Source: Bacillota bacterium
Lineage (GTDB): Bacteria; Bacillota; Dethiobacteria; DTU022
Assembly: GCA_012510625.1 (NCBI GenBank)
Contig: JAAZHP010000223.1
Coordinates: forward strand, 1-5,828
Direction of reading: 5' to 3'
DNA length: 5,828 nt
This document shows, piece by piece, positions 1-5,508 of this stretch. The translations under genes and the position numbers were made by a program. A model generated the notes under the pieces. That model had not been told where the DNA came from. It saw nothing but the letters and a program-made list of their open reading frames with translations, and searched no databases. The stretch's first letter is position 1. Each line of letters starts with the position of its first letter.

Positions 1-20
1 ACGTCCCCATTTTCAATGGG
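1..20. repeat. Fragment of a short palindromic (REP-like) repeat
   Basis: The first ten bases, ACGTCCCCAT, recur exactly at 4243-4252 inside a larger inverted repeat. Here they run into a small hairpin, CCCATT (6-11) and AATGGG (15-20) with a 3-base loop. The window begins inside the element, so its left part is unseen. Repeats carrying GTACGTCCCC next to GGGAC motifs are, as I recall, scattered in Peptococcaceae-type genomes. Mobility cannot be judged from this fragment. Confidence 0.35.
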
Positions 21-139
21 AGAAGCAGCCTGACCCGTATGGCATTAAAGGGACTAAACAAGCAAATGGCGATTTGAGTTGAATGTGGGGTTCTTTTAAA
101 ACCTACAGTGTCTTGACGCGATCAAAATCATGCCAAAGC
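21..139. other. Intergenic stretch left of tRNA-Asn
   Basis: No gene is supported here. One forward frame is open from base 2 to a TGA at 80-82 (26 codons, no start in the window), so the tail of an upstream gene cannot be excluded, but the peptide is too short to recognise and it overlaps the repeat at the left edge. A second TTGACG at 113-118 has no -10 element at the proper distance. Confidence 0.4.
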
Positions 140-168
140 TTGACGAAAATAAAATCATTCGCTATAAT
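140..168 (+). promoter_or_regulatory. Sigma-A promoter of tRNA-Asn
   Basis: TTGACG (140-145) is followed after 17 bases by a perfect TATAAT (163-168). Transcription would start near 175, about a dozen bases before the mature 5' end of the tRNA at 187. Spacing, consensus and position all agree with a strong constitutive stable-RNA promoter. Confidence 0.9.
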
Positions 169-186
169 TACTCCTGAAGAACAGGT

Positions 187-261
187 TCCTCAGTAGCTCA
201 ATGGCAGAGCGGCCGGCTGTTAACCGGTAGGTTGCAGGTTCGAGTCCTGCCTGGGGAGCCA
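187..261 (+). tRNA. tRNA-Asn (anticodon GTT)
   Basis: The cloverleaf is complete. The acceptor stem TCCTCAG/CTGGGGA has 7 pairs with one T-G wobble, the discriminator is G258, and CCA is encoded at 259-261. The anticodon loop CTGTTAA (217-223) carries GTT at 219-221, and the T-arm contains GGTTCGAGTCC. It reads AAC and AAU codons. A run of seven T starts two bases after CCA (263-269) and may end the transcript, giving a single-tRNA unit. The middle of the molecule, from the D-stem through the T-loop, is very like that of the CAT tRNA at 5661-5736. Confidence 0.98.
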
Positions 262-568
262 ATTTTTTTGTACATTTTTAGGAGAACAAATGCGACCGGC
301 GCCCGTCAGACGCTTATGCTCCAGAAGAAACCCTTCCTTCTATGTAAAAGTGCTCCGCAACTTCAATCTACTCTGCGGCTTTACTCTCAGATTAAACCCA
401 GGTTGGCAGATAGTTCCGTCTTTTGGCATCCTGGATTTTTGAAGGTAATGCTTCCGCTTTGCCGAATACCTTATTAACGCATTTTCGGATAAAACGAAAT
501 ATTAACAGAAACATACAGTAACAACAACGGATGTTCATTAATAGCTGAAAGGCGAGGGAGCAAGGCAC
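262..568. other. 307-base spacer between tRNA-Asn and the radical SAM gene
   Basis: The spacer starts with the T-run at 263-269 that probably ends tRNA-Asn transcription. It then holds only the doubtful small ORF at 290-442 and an A-rich stretch at about 481-540. I see no convincing -35/-10 pair for the downstream gene; TTAACG at 474-479 has only a poor -10 (TATTAA at 500-505, 20-base spacer). A weak 5-bp inverted repeat, TTTCG (483-487) and CGAAA (495-499), is the only other structure noted. Confidence 0.5.
290..442 (+). CDS. Doubtful small ORF, 50 aa
   Basis: An ATG at 290 is preceded by AGGAG (280-284) at 5 bases spacing and opens a 50-codon frame ending in TGA at 440-442. I do not recognise the product. 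It is basic (Arg at 2, 7, 8, 12, 13, 23, 34), has Cys at 10 and 29, and ends in a hydrophobic, aromatic stretch with no charge until Asp49. For the ORF: the ribosome binding site and its place upstream of a radical SAM gene. Against it: the codons (CGA, AGA, TTA, CTA, ATA) differ from the CGG/CGC-rich usage of the neighbouring genes, a frame of this length arises easily by chance, and 126 bases separate it from the next gene. It could be a leader, a peptide substrate, or nothing. Confidence 0.2.
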   Translation: MRPAPVRRLCSRRNPSFYVKVLRNFNLLCGFTLRLNPGWQIVPSFGILDF

Positions 569-1441
569 ATGATTAAAGGACTTCATTTTCTGCTGACCTA
601 CGAGTGCAACTATGAATGCGATCACTGTTTTCTTTACAGCAGCCCACGGGCCGGGGGCACTTTCACCCTGGAGCAGATCGAGGCAGCGCTTCGCGAGGCC
701 GCCAGGCTGGACAGTGTGAGAACGATTTACTTTGAAGGGGGAGAACCCTTTCTTTACCACCCCCTACTGCTTGCCGGGGTGCGGAAAGCCCGGGAAATGG
801 GCTTCGATGTAGGCGTGGTGACGAACGGCTATTTTGCCGTCAGCGAGGCTGATGCCATGCTGTGGTTGGAGCCTCTGGCCGCAGCCGGCCTGGCGGATTT
901 CAGCGTCAGCGAAGACTCTTATCACAGCTCTGCCCAAGCAGATCCTTCACCGGCACGCCTTGCGATCAGGGCCGCGCAAAAATTATCGCTCCCCGTATCC
1001 CTTCTCTGCACTGCCGCTCATGATGCCGGAAGCGAGAGCGGAGATCCGGTCATGTACAGGGGAAGGGCGGCGGAGAAGCTGGCCGGGCAGGCTGTTTCCC
1101 TGCCGGCCGGCCTGTTCAACAAGTGCCCTTACGAAGATCTCGTCAGCCCGCAGCGGGTGCATCTTGACGCCCTTGGCAATGTCCATATCTGCCAGGGATT
1201 GATTATCGGGAACATGTGGGAAAGGGCCCTCTCGGAGCTGTTGAGGGATTACCGCGCTCCGGAACATCCAATCTGCGGCCCCCTGGCTGAAGGAGGCCCA
1301 TTGCAGCTGGCTGAAACTTACGGGCTAACCCATGCGTCCGGTTACGCCGATGCCTGCCAGTTTTGTTACTGCATGCGCCTGGAGCTGCGGGAGCGTTTTC
1401 CCCGCTGGCTGGCGCCGCGCCAGGTGTACGGCCTGGAATAA
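569..1441 (+). CDS. Radical SAM protein of unassigned function, with C-terminal cysteines
   Basis: The 290-residue product carries the radical SAM signature CNYECDHC (Cys13, 17, 20), which binds the 4Fe-4S cluster that cleaves S-adenosylmethionine. FEGGEP (55-60) is the GGEP motif that contacts the SAM amino group. A TIM-barrel core should span roughly residues 1-180. The C-terminal part has Cys186 (NKCPYEDL), Cys208 (HICQG), Cys236, and CQFCYC with Cys263, 266 and 268, which suggests an auxiliary cluster in a short SPASM/twitch-like region; it is shorter than typical SPASM maturases. I recall similar stand-alone radical SAM proteins ending in an APRQVYG-like tail in bacteria and archaea, but no substrate. 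The ATG at 569 follows a modest AGGGAG (555-560) at 8 bases. The gene is monocistronic by layout and converges on the next gene with a 37-base gap. It is probably cytoplasmic and oxygen-sensitive. Family call is firm; function is unknown. Confidence 0.93.
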   Translation: MIKGLHFLLTYECNYECDHCFLYSSPRAGGTFTLEQIEAALREAARLDSVRTIYFEGGEPFLYHPLLLAGVRKAREMGFDVGVVTNGYFAVSEADAMLWLEPLAAAGLADFSVSEDSYHSSAQADPSPARLAIRAAQKLSLPVSLLCTAAHDAGSESGDPVMYRGRAAEKLAGQAVSLPAGLFNKCPYEDLVSPQRVHLDALGNVHICQGLIIGNMWERALSELLRDYRAPEHPICGPLAEGGPLQLAETYGLTHASGYADACQFCYCMRLELRERFPRWLAPRQVYGLE

Positions 1442-1478
1442 ACCGGGGTTGAAAAACTTATGCCGCTCCCGGATGCCT

Positions 1479-2162
1479 TTATTGATTCCGTTCTTTTCTA
1501 TTCCGCCACTGGCAGCGATTCCGTTTTGAGCAGAAATCGCAGGGAACATTATCCGCGCACATATTCTCCCCGCAGCCGATTGCAAAAGAGACAGATTTGC
1601 GGGGCAGCATCAAGCAGCTTTCTGTAAGACTCACACCGATCCGCTCAGCGGGAACCAGGTTGAAGAAGGTCCGCTGCTGCTCGATGGGCCATCCCTCCTG
1701 TCCGGGATTGGCTCTCATCCCTGCTGTCAAACCGGCTTTTTCCGCACTGGCGATAATCCGATCTCTGATCAGCTGCGATACTTCACCTATCGCGGCCGTG
1801 CCGGCTCCGTCCAGGGCCATGGCCCGCATCATATCCTTAGCCATCAATTCTGCCACCCGCTTTTCCAAACCCGGCCCGATTGTGCAGAGAGCCAGATATA
1901 ACCGGGAAGACCCCGCGAAAGCCCGCGCTACCAGGGGGCCGCTAAAAGTTCCACCGGGAAAAGCGATCCGTTCGTGTTGGAAGTCTTCAACCGGCAGGTT
2001 GCCGTAGAGCGCTGCCGGTTCTATTAAAGAGTTGGCTTCTTCTGTAACACTTACTGCAACACGGGTTAATAATGCCGAGGCTTTTGCCGGATCAATTCCC
2101 TGCCCTCTTAAAACATGTTCCGTATCAATTTTGACATGAATGTCGTTTACTACTTCGAACAT
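1479..2162 (-). CDS. Stand-alone vitamin B12-dependent methionine synthase activation-domain protein
   Basis: The 227-residue product resembles the C-terminal reactivation domain of cobalamin-dependent methionine synthase (MetH). In MetH this domain binds SAM and lets oxidised cob(II)alamin be reductively re-methylated. Visible hallmarks are LDGAGTAAIGE (117-127), RANPG at 150-154 followed by WPIEQQ, matching the RxxPGY region of MetH but with Gln155 in place of Tyr, and LTESCLMLPRKSVS (179-192), matching LTESxxMxPxxSVS. There is no folate, homocysteine or B12-binding module, so it must act on a partner corrinoid protein. After the domain comes a tail with Cys197, 202, 208, 211 and 217 (CX4CX5CX2CX5C), which may bind an Fe-S cluster or zinc. 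AGGAGG (2175-2170) sits 7 bases before the ATG, so the start is secure. It is transcribed divergently from the acyl-CoA ligase and convergently with the radical SAM gene. No methyltransferase is nearby. No cobalamin riboswitch was recognised upstream. Confidence 0.88.
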   Translation of the reverse strand: MFEVVNDIHVKIDTEHVLRGQGIDPAKASALLTRVAVSVTEEANSLIEPAALYGNLPVEDFQHERIAFPGGTFSGPLVARAFAGSSRLYLALCTIGPGLEKRVAELMAKDMMRAMALDGAGTAAIGEVSQLIRDRIIASAEKAGLTAGMRANPGQEGWPIEQQRTFFNLVPAERIGVSLTESCLMLPRKSVSFAIGCGENMCADNVPCDFCSKRNRCQWRNRKERNQ

Positions 2163-2329
2163 GGCCGGTCCTCCTTGAATTCATTTAAACGACGGATCTG
2201 ATTCCCGTGCAATAGACTTGCCCTCATCTATCTTTCTTTAAGAATAAAATAAAACCTTCCTTGCCGGAGCTTGCCTTCAGGAAAAGTTGTTGGACCTGTA
2301 GAGGGCGCTCCGCCCCCTTTATACTGACG

Positions 2330-2422
2330 ATTATTTATATATTTATTATTTTAAAGAATAAGAGGATAATTGCAAGTATAAGTCGAATATAAAGTAAAAT
2401 TAATTTAATTATTTATATATTT
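2330..2422. promoter_or_regulatory. A+T-rich tract with 15-bp direct repeat upstream of acyl-CoA ligase
   Basis: Only about 11 of these 93 bases are G or C, in sharp contrast to the flanking genes. The tract is bounded by two exact copies of ATTATTTATATATTT, at 2330-2344 and 2408-2422 (78 bases start to start), and contains the 10-bp palindrome AAATTAATTT at 2397-2406. A weak promoter candidate, CTGACG (2324-2329), 17 bases, TATTTT (2347-2352), overlaps the first copy. It may be an UP-element/promoter region or regulator binding sites for the ligase gene; this role is inferred from position only. Confidence 0.45.
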
Positions 2423-2450
2423 CGGTAAGCTGGCGCCCTTTTGCCGGTAA

Positions 2451-2456
2451 AGGAGG
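2451..2456 (+). promoter_or_regulatory. Ribosome binding site deciding the acyl-CoA ligase start
   Basis: A perfect AGGAGG lies 8 bases before the ATG at 2465. The in-frame TTG at 2441 would place this site inside the coding region and has no comparable site of its own, so the ATG is preferred. Confidence 0.9.
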
Positions 2457-2464
2457 TTTTTAAA

Positions 2465-4150
2465 ATGGAAAAAATATGGTACAAAAGTTATGACCCCGGA
2501 GTGCCGCACGACATAGAGCTGCCTTCCAAAACGCTGCCCCGCTTCCTGGAGGAGGCGGCCCGCAAATGGCCCTCAGTTGTCGCGGTAAAATTTATGGGGA
2601 GGAAGCTCACCTTCAGCGAGCTGGACCGGGCTGCCGGCAACTTTGCCGCCGCCCTGGCCGGACTGGGCTTGCAGCCGGGCAGCCGCGTGGCCCTGCACCT
2701 GCCCAACTGCCCCCAGTATGTAATTGCTTTTTACGGCACCCTGCGGGCCGGTTGCATTGTCACCCCCTGCAACCCGCTTTACGTGGAAAGAGAACTCGCC
2801 CACCAGCTGAACGATTCAGGCGCCGAAGCGATCATCACCCTGAGCCGCTTTTATCCCCTGGTCAACAAGATCAAGGAAAAAACCGGATTAAAAGAGATAA
2901 TTGTGACCAATATCAAGGATTACCTGCCCGGATTTTTGAAAACGCTATATACCCTGGCGAAAGAAAAAAAGGAAGGCGATCGGGTCAGGCTGGAATCCGG
3001 TCACCGCAGGCTGCTTGACTTGCTGAAACAATTTGCTTCTCATCCGGTTCCCGAAATAGAGGATGATCTTGAAAAACCGGCCTGTTACATGTATACCGGG
3101 GGGACCACCGGTGTCTCCAAGGGAGCGATCTTAACCCACCGCAACATCCTGGCCAATGCGCTGCAGGTAAAGAGCTGGGTTAACGATTTCCAGGAGGGCA
3201 AAGAGATCATCCTCGGGGCGCTGCCGTTCTTTCACAGCTACGGCATGTCTACTGCTCTGAACCTGGCGCTTGTGGGCGGGGGCACCCTGATCCCCGTGCC
3301 CCAGTTCAAGGTCAAGGAGATTCTGAAATTAATTCACAAAGAGAAACCGACCCTTTTCCCCGGCGTCCCGACAATGTATGTGGCGATCAACAATGATCCC
3401 GATGTGCAGAAATATGACCTCAGCTCCATCAAGGTATGCATCAGCGGGGCCGCGCCCCTGCCGGTGGAGGTGCAAAAGCAGTTTGAGGCCTTAACCGGCG
3501 GCCGCCTCCGGGAAGGATACGGGCTGACCGAAACTTCGCCGGTGACGCACTGCAACCCCATTTATGGTTCAAACAAGGCCGGCAGCATCGGAGTGCCCTT
3601 TCCCGGTACGGTGGCGAAGATAGTGGATATCGACGATCCCTCCAAGGAGATGCCCGTGGGGGAGCGGGGCCAGCTGGCGGTCAAGGGGCCGCAGGTTATG
3701 CGGGGATATCTCAACCGGGATGAGGAAACGGCAGCCATTTTTCATGATGGCTATATTCTCACCGGTGATATCGCCATGATGGACGAAGACGGCTATTTTT
3801 ATATCGTTGATCGCAAAAAAGACATGGTTATCGCCGGCGGATACAATATCTTCCCCCGCGAAATTGAAGAGGTTCTCTACGGCCATGAAAAGATCAGGGA
3901 GGTCTGCGTGGCCGGCGTGCCCCACGGATACCGGGGCGAAACCATCAAGGCGTATATTGTTCTGAAAGACGGAGTCACGATGACAGAGGAGGAGGTCATC
4001 GAATACTGCAAGGCAAACCTGGCCAAGTATAAAGTTCCCAAGATCGTGGAGTTCCGGGAAGAGCTCCCCAAGACCATGGTCGGCAAAATCCTGCGCCGCA
4101 TGCTCGTTGAAGAGGAGCTGGCTAAGCTAAAGAAAGAACAGGGAAGTTAA
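2465..4150 (+). CDS. fadD: Long-chain fatty acid-CoA ligase (AMP-forming), FadD type
   Basis: The 561-residue product is a full-length member of the acyl-adenylate-forming (ANL) family. Such enzymes activate a fatty acid with ATP to acyl-AMP and then form acyl-CoA, feeding beta-oxidation or lipid synthesis, in the cytoplasm or at the inner membrane face. Motifs appear in family order: the phosphate-binding loop TGGTTGVSKG (211-220), LPFFHSYG (253-260), the adenylate motif GYGLTETSP (351-359), TGD (433-435), the hinge DRKKDMV (449-455), GGYNIFPREIEE (458-469), and Lys541 in GKILRR as the likely catalytic lysine of the mobile C-terminal domain. Length and motifs match medium/long-chain acyl-CoA synthetases, but chain-length preference cannot be read from sequence. 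It has its own A+T-rich upstream region and a terminator directly downstream, so it is probably a single-gene unit; no other beta-oxidation gene is in the window. Confidence 0.93.
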   Translation: MEKIWYKSYDPGVPHDIELPSKTLPRFLEEAARKWPSVVAVKFMGRKLTFSELDRAAGNFAAALAGLGLQPGSRVALHLPNCPQYVIAFYGTLRAGCIVTPCNPLYVERELAHQLNDSGAEAIITLSRFYPLVNKIKEKTGLKEIIVTNIKDYLPGFLKTLYTLAKEKKEGDRVRLESGHRRLLDLLKQFASHPVPEIEDDLEKPACYMYTGGTTGVSKGAILTHRNILANALQVKSWVNDFQEGKEIILGALPFFHSYGMSTALNLALVGGGTLIPVPQFKVKEILKLIHKEKPTLFPGVPTMYVAINNDPDVQKYDLSSIKVCISGAAPLPVEVQKQFEALTGGRLREGYGLTETSPVTHCNPIYGSNKAGSIGVPFPGTVAKIVDIDDPSKEMPVGERGQLAVKGPQVMRGYLNRDEETAAIFHDGYILTGDIAMMDEDGYFYIVDRKKDMVIAGGYNIFPREIEEVLYGHEKIREVCVAGVPHGYRGETIKAYIVLKDGVTMTEEEVIEYCKANLAKYKVPKIVEFREELPKTMVGKILRRMLVEEELAKLKKEQGS

Positions 4151-4169
4151 AGGCTGGGATCGATATAAA

Positions 4170-4212
4170 AGCAAGTCAAATGAGGCGGCCATATAGGCCG
4201 CTTTTTCTTGCT
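4170..4212 (+). terminator. Rho-independent terminator of the acyl-CoA ligase gene
   Basis: GCGGCC (4185-4190) pairs with GGCCGC (4196-4201) around an ATATA loop and is followed by TTTTT (4202-4206). An outer pairing, AGCAAG (4170-4175) with CTTGCT (4207-4212), brackets it. It lies 34 bases after the ligase stop codon and separates that gene from the hydrolase. Confidence 0.92.
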
Positions 4213-4224
4213 CCTGTGTCCCCA

Positions 4225-4263
4225 AAAGTGGGACAAACAGGTACGTCCCCATCGTCCCACTTT
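4225..4263. repeat. REP-like inverted repeat
   Basis: AAAGTGGGAC (4225-4234) and GTCCCACTTT (4254-4263) form a perfect 10-bp inverted repeat around a 19-base loop. The loop contains ACGTCCCCAT (4243-4252), identical to bases 1-10 of the window. There is no T-run after it and a terminator already lies upstream, so it looks like an interspersed repeat rather than a terminator. Confidence 0.6.
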
Positions 4264-4290
4264 CACGCACAACCTGGGGTATTAGGGACT

Positions 4291-4320
4291 CCCCCCTTTG
4301 GAAAAGGGGGGCCGGGGGGG
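4291..4320. repeat. C/G-run palindrome
   Basis: CCCCCCTTT (4291-4299) and AAAGGGGGG (4303-4311) form a perfect 9-bp stem with a 3-base loop, followed by CC and a run of seven G (4314-4320). I recall such CCCCCCTTT/AAAGGGGGG palindromes as recurrent intergenic repeats in many bacteria. The G-runs could also form a quadruplex, which is inference. Confidence 0.6.
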
Positions 4321-4431
4321 ATTTAAAAGAAATCTTAATACGTACCGCAGTGCGAATAACCACCTCCCAAATTTACCTTTGGATTATTTGTAATCTTCCT
4401 GAGCTTTTCTACTCATCCTCACTTTTTACGT

Positions 4432-4484
4432 GTCATCCTGAGCGAAGCGAAGGATCTCCTGACCGGGCTCAAGCCGGCAGGAGA
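4432..4484. repeat. Dispersed 'CCTGAGCGAAGCGAAGG' palindromic repeat with adjoining hairpin
   Basis: Bases 4432-4458 match the widely dispersed bacterial repeat with core CCTGAGCGAAGCGAAGG, flanked by pairing arms ATCCT (4435-4439) and AGGAT (4451-4455). It leads directly into a second hairpin: TCTCCTG (4455-4461) with CAGGAGA (4478-4484), and CCGG (4463-4466) with CCGG (4474-4477), the two helices separated by a bulged A4462. No T-run follows. When translated by mistake the repeat gives the familiar CHPERSEGS string. Confidence 0.8.
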
Positions 4485-4535
4485 AGAGTGGGTGACGGCG
4501 AAACAAAATATAGTCTCACTTTTCTGAAAATCACC

Positions 4536-4540
4536 GGAGG
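4536..4540 (+). promoter_or_regulatory. Ribosome binding site deciding the hydrolase start
   Basis: GGAGG lies 10 bases before the ATG at 4551. The frame is open upstream to 4350, but that part runs through the dispersed repeat and has no ribosome binding site, so this site fixes the start. Confidence 0.85.
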
Positions 4541-4550
4541 GATTGTCAGA

Positions 4551-5498
4551 ATGAAAAAAAGGCGCACCATGACGTTTTTAAAAGTATTATTTATTTTGCT
4601 GGCGGGCCTGGTACTGCTTTTGGCTGTCCATTTTCGCCCCGATATCCCCGTGGAGAAGTTGATGGATGAATATGCCGCAGAGACATCCCGCTTTGTCCAA
4701 ATTGACGGCATGAATGTGCACTACCGGGACGAGGGCTCCGGAGAACCGGTGGTCCTGGTTCACGGCGTGCTTTCTTCTCTGCACACGTGGGATGGCTGGG
4801 CGGAGGAGTTGAAGCGTGAACGCCGGGTTATCCGCCTGGATTTGCCCTCCTTTGGCCTCACCGGTCCGGGAACGGAGGCGCAGCAGGGTATCGACTATTA
4901 CGTTGAGTTCATGTCTAAGTTTTTGGATGCCATCGGCATTGAGCGCGTCTCCATGGCCGGCAATTCTTTGGGCGGCGGAATCACCTGGGCTTTTGCCGCC
5001 CGGTATCCGGAGCGGGTTGACAAGATTGTCCTGCTTAATGCGTCCGGCTTTATCTCTGACGATGACAAGCTGTCTCTTTTTAAGCTGGCCGGCTCCCCCG
5101 TGTTGAAACCCCTGGTGCGCTACTGTACGCCCCGTTACCTGGTGGCGGTGTTTGTAAAGCAGGTTTACGGCGACACGAAAAGGCTTGACCCGGATACAAT
5201 CACCAGGTATTATCGCCTTCTGAGGCGGGAAGGGAATCGGGATGTTCTCACATCTTTCGGAGGCACCGCCACCTTTTCCAGCTTTTCCGACGTCAAGGCG
5301 GCCCTGGCTTCCATCGAGGCTCCGGCCCTGATCATATGGGGAGACATGGACAGCTGGATCCCGGTGGAGCATGCTTACCTGTTTCATGAAGCCATGCCGA
5401 AGAGCGAGCTGATCATCTACGAAGGAGCCGGTCACATCCCCATGGAGGAAATCCCCAGCGAGACGGTGGCGGATGTGATCAACTTTTTAAACAGATAG
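4551..5498 (+). CDS. Membrane-anchored alpha/beta-fold hydrolase
   Basis: The 315-residue product starts with a basic MKKRR segment and a hydrophobic stretch at about 8-27, with no evident cleavage site or lipobox. It is therefore probably a signal anchor holding the catalytic domain on the outer face of the membrane. The rest is a canonical alpha/beta hydrolase: oxyanion-hole motif HG (71-72), nucleophile Ser139 in GNSLGG (137-142), a cap region at about 165-235, the acid probably Asp267 in WGDMDSWIP (263-271), and His295 in GAGHIP (292-297). The triad is intact, so it should be an active esterase, lipase or C-C hydrolase of the MhpC-like broad group; the substrate cannot be told. No clear promoter was found, but the terminator before 4212 implies separate transcription from the acyl-CoA ligase. 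A lipid-linked role beside that ligase is possible but rests on adjacency only. Confidence 0.9.
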   Translation: MKKRRTMTFLKVLFILLAGLVLLLAVHFRPDIPVEKLMDEYAAETSRFVQIDGMNVHYRDEGSGEPVVLVHGVLSSLHTWDGWAEELKRERRVIRLDLPSFGLTGPGTEAQQGIDYYVEFMSKFLDAIGIERVSMAGNSLGGGITWAFAARYPERVDKIVLLNASGFISDDDKLSLFKLAGSPVLKPLVRYCTPRYLVAVFVKQVYGDTKRLDPDTITRYYRLLRREGNRDVLTSFGGTATFSSFSDVKAALASIEAPALIIWGDMDSWIPVEHAYLFHEAMPKSELIIYEGAGHIPMEEIPSETVADVINFLNR

Positions 5499-5508
5499 AG
5501 GAGTTAAA

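Larger units (their letters stand above)
2163..2464. other. Divergent intergenic region between activation-domain gene and acyl-CoA ligase
   Basis: This 302-base spacer must hold both divergent promoters. CTTGCC occurs three times, at 2217-2222, 2260-2265 and 2270-2275, the last two exactly 10 bases (one helical turn) apart. A GC hairpin, GGGCG (2303-2307) and CGCCC (2311-2315) with loop CTC, is followed by CCTTT. An imperfect palindrome TTCTT-T-AAGAA lies at 2234-2244. The right third is an A+T-rich tract, listed separately. I recognise no riboswitch or known operator. Confidence 0.5.

Noticed and set aside
232..477. 81-codon forward frame starting inside tRNA-Asn
   Set aside because: It begins with TTG within the tRNA T-arm, has no ribosome binding site and no recognisable product.
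392..760. 122-codon reverse frame
   Set aside because: It overlaps the well-supported start of the radical SAM gene on the other strand and shows no family motif.
1443..1472. CCGGG/CCCGG hairpin between the convergent genes as a terminator
   Set aside because: Only five pairs, a 20-base loop, and no T-run on either strand.
1597..2007. 136-codon forward frame opposite the activation-domain gene
   Set aside because: The reverse-strand protein has clear MetH-type motifs and a consensus ribosome binding site; this is its shadow.
2184..2212. Reverse-strand promoter TTGCAC-17-TTTAAA for the activation-domain gene
   Set aside because: Weak match, and the predicted start would fall within a few bases of the ribosome binding site.
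2163..2330. Cobalamin or SAM riboswitch upstream of the activation-domain gene
   Set aside because: I could not find the conserved B12-box or SAM-box sequences; only short, weak palindromes are present.
2441..2464. Upstream TTG start adding eight residues to the acyl-CoA ligase
   Set aside because: The AGGAGG would lie inside the coding region and nothing suitable precedes the TTG.
4587..5435. 282-codon reverse frame opposite the hydrolase
   Set aside because: Long, but antisense to an intact catalytic-triad protein, with no ribosome binding site or motif; a shadow of high-GC codons.
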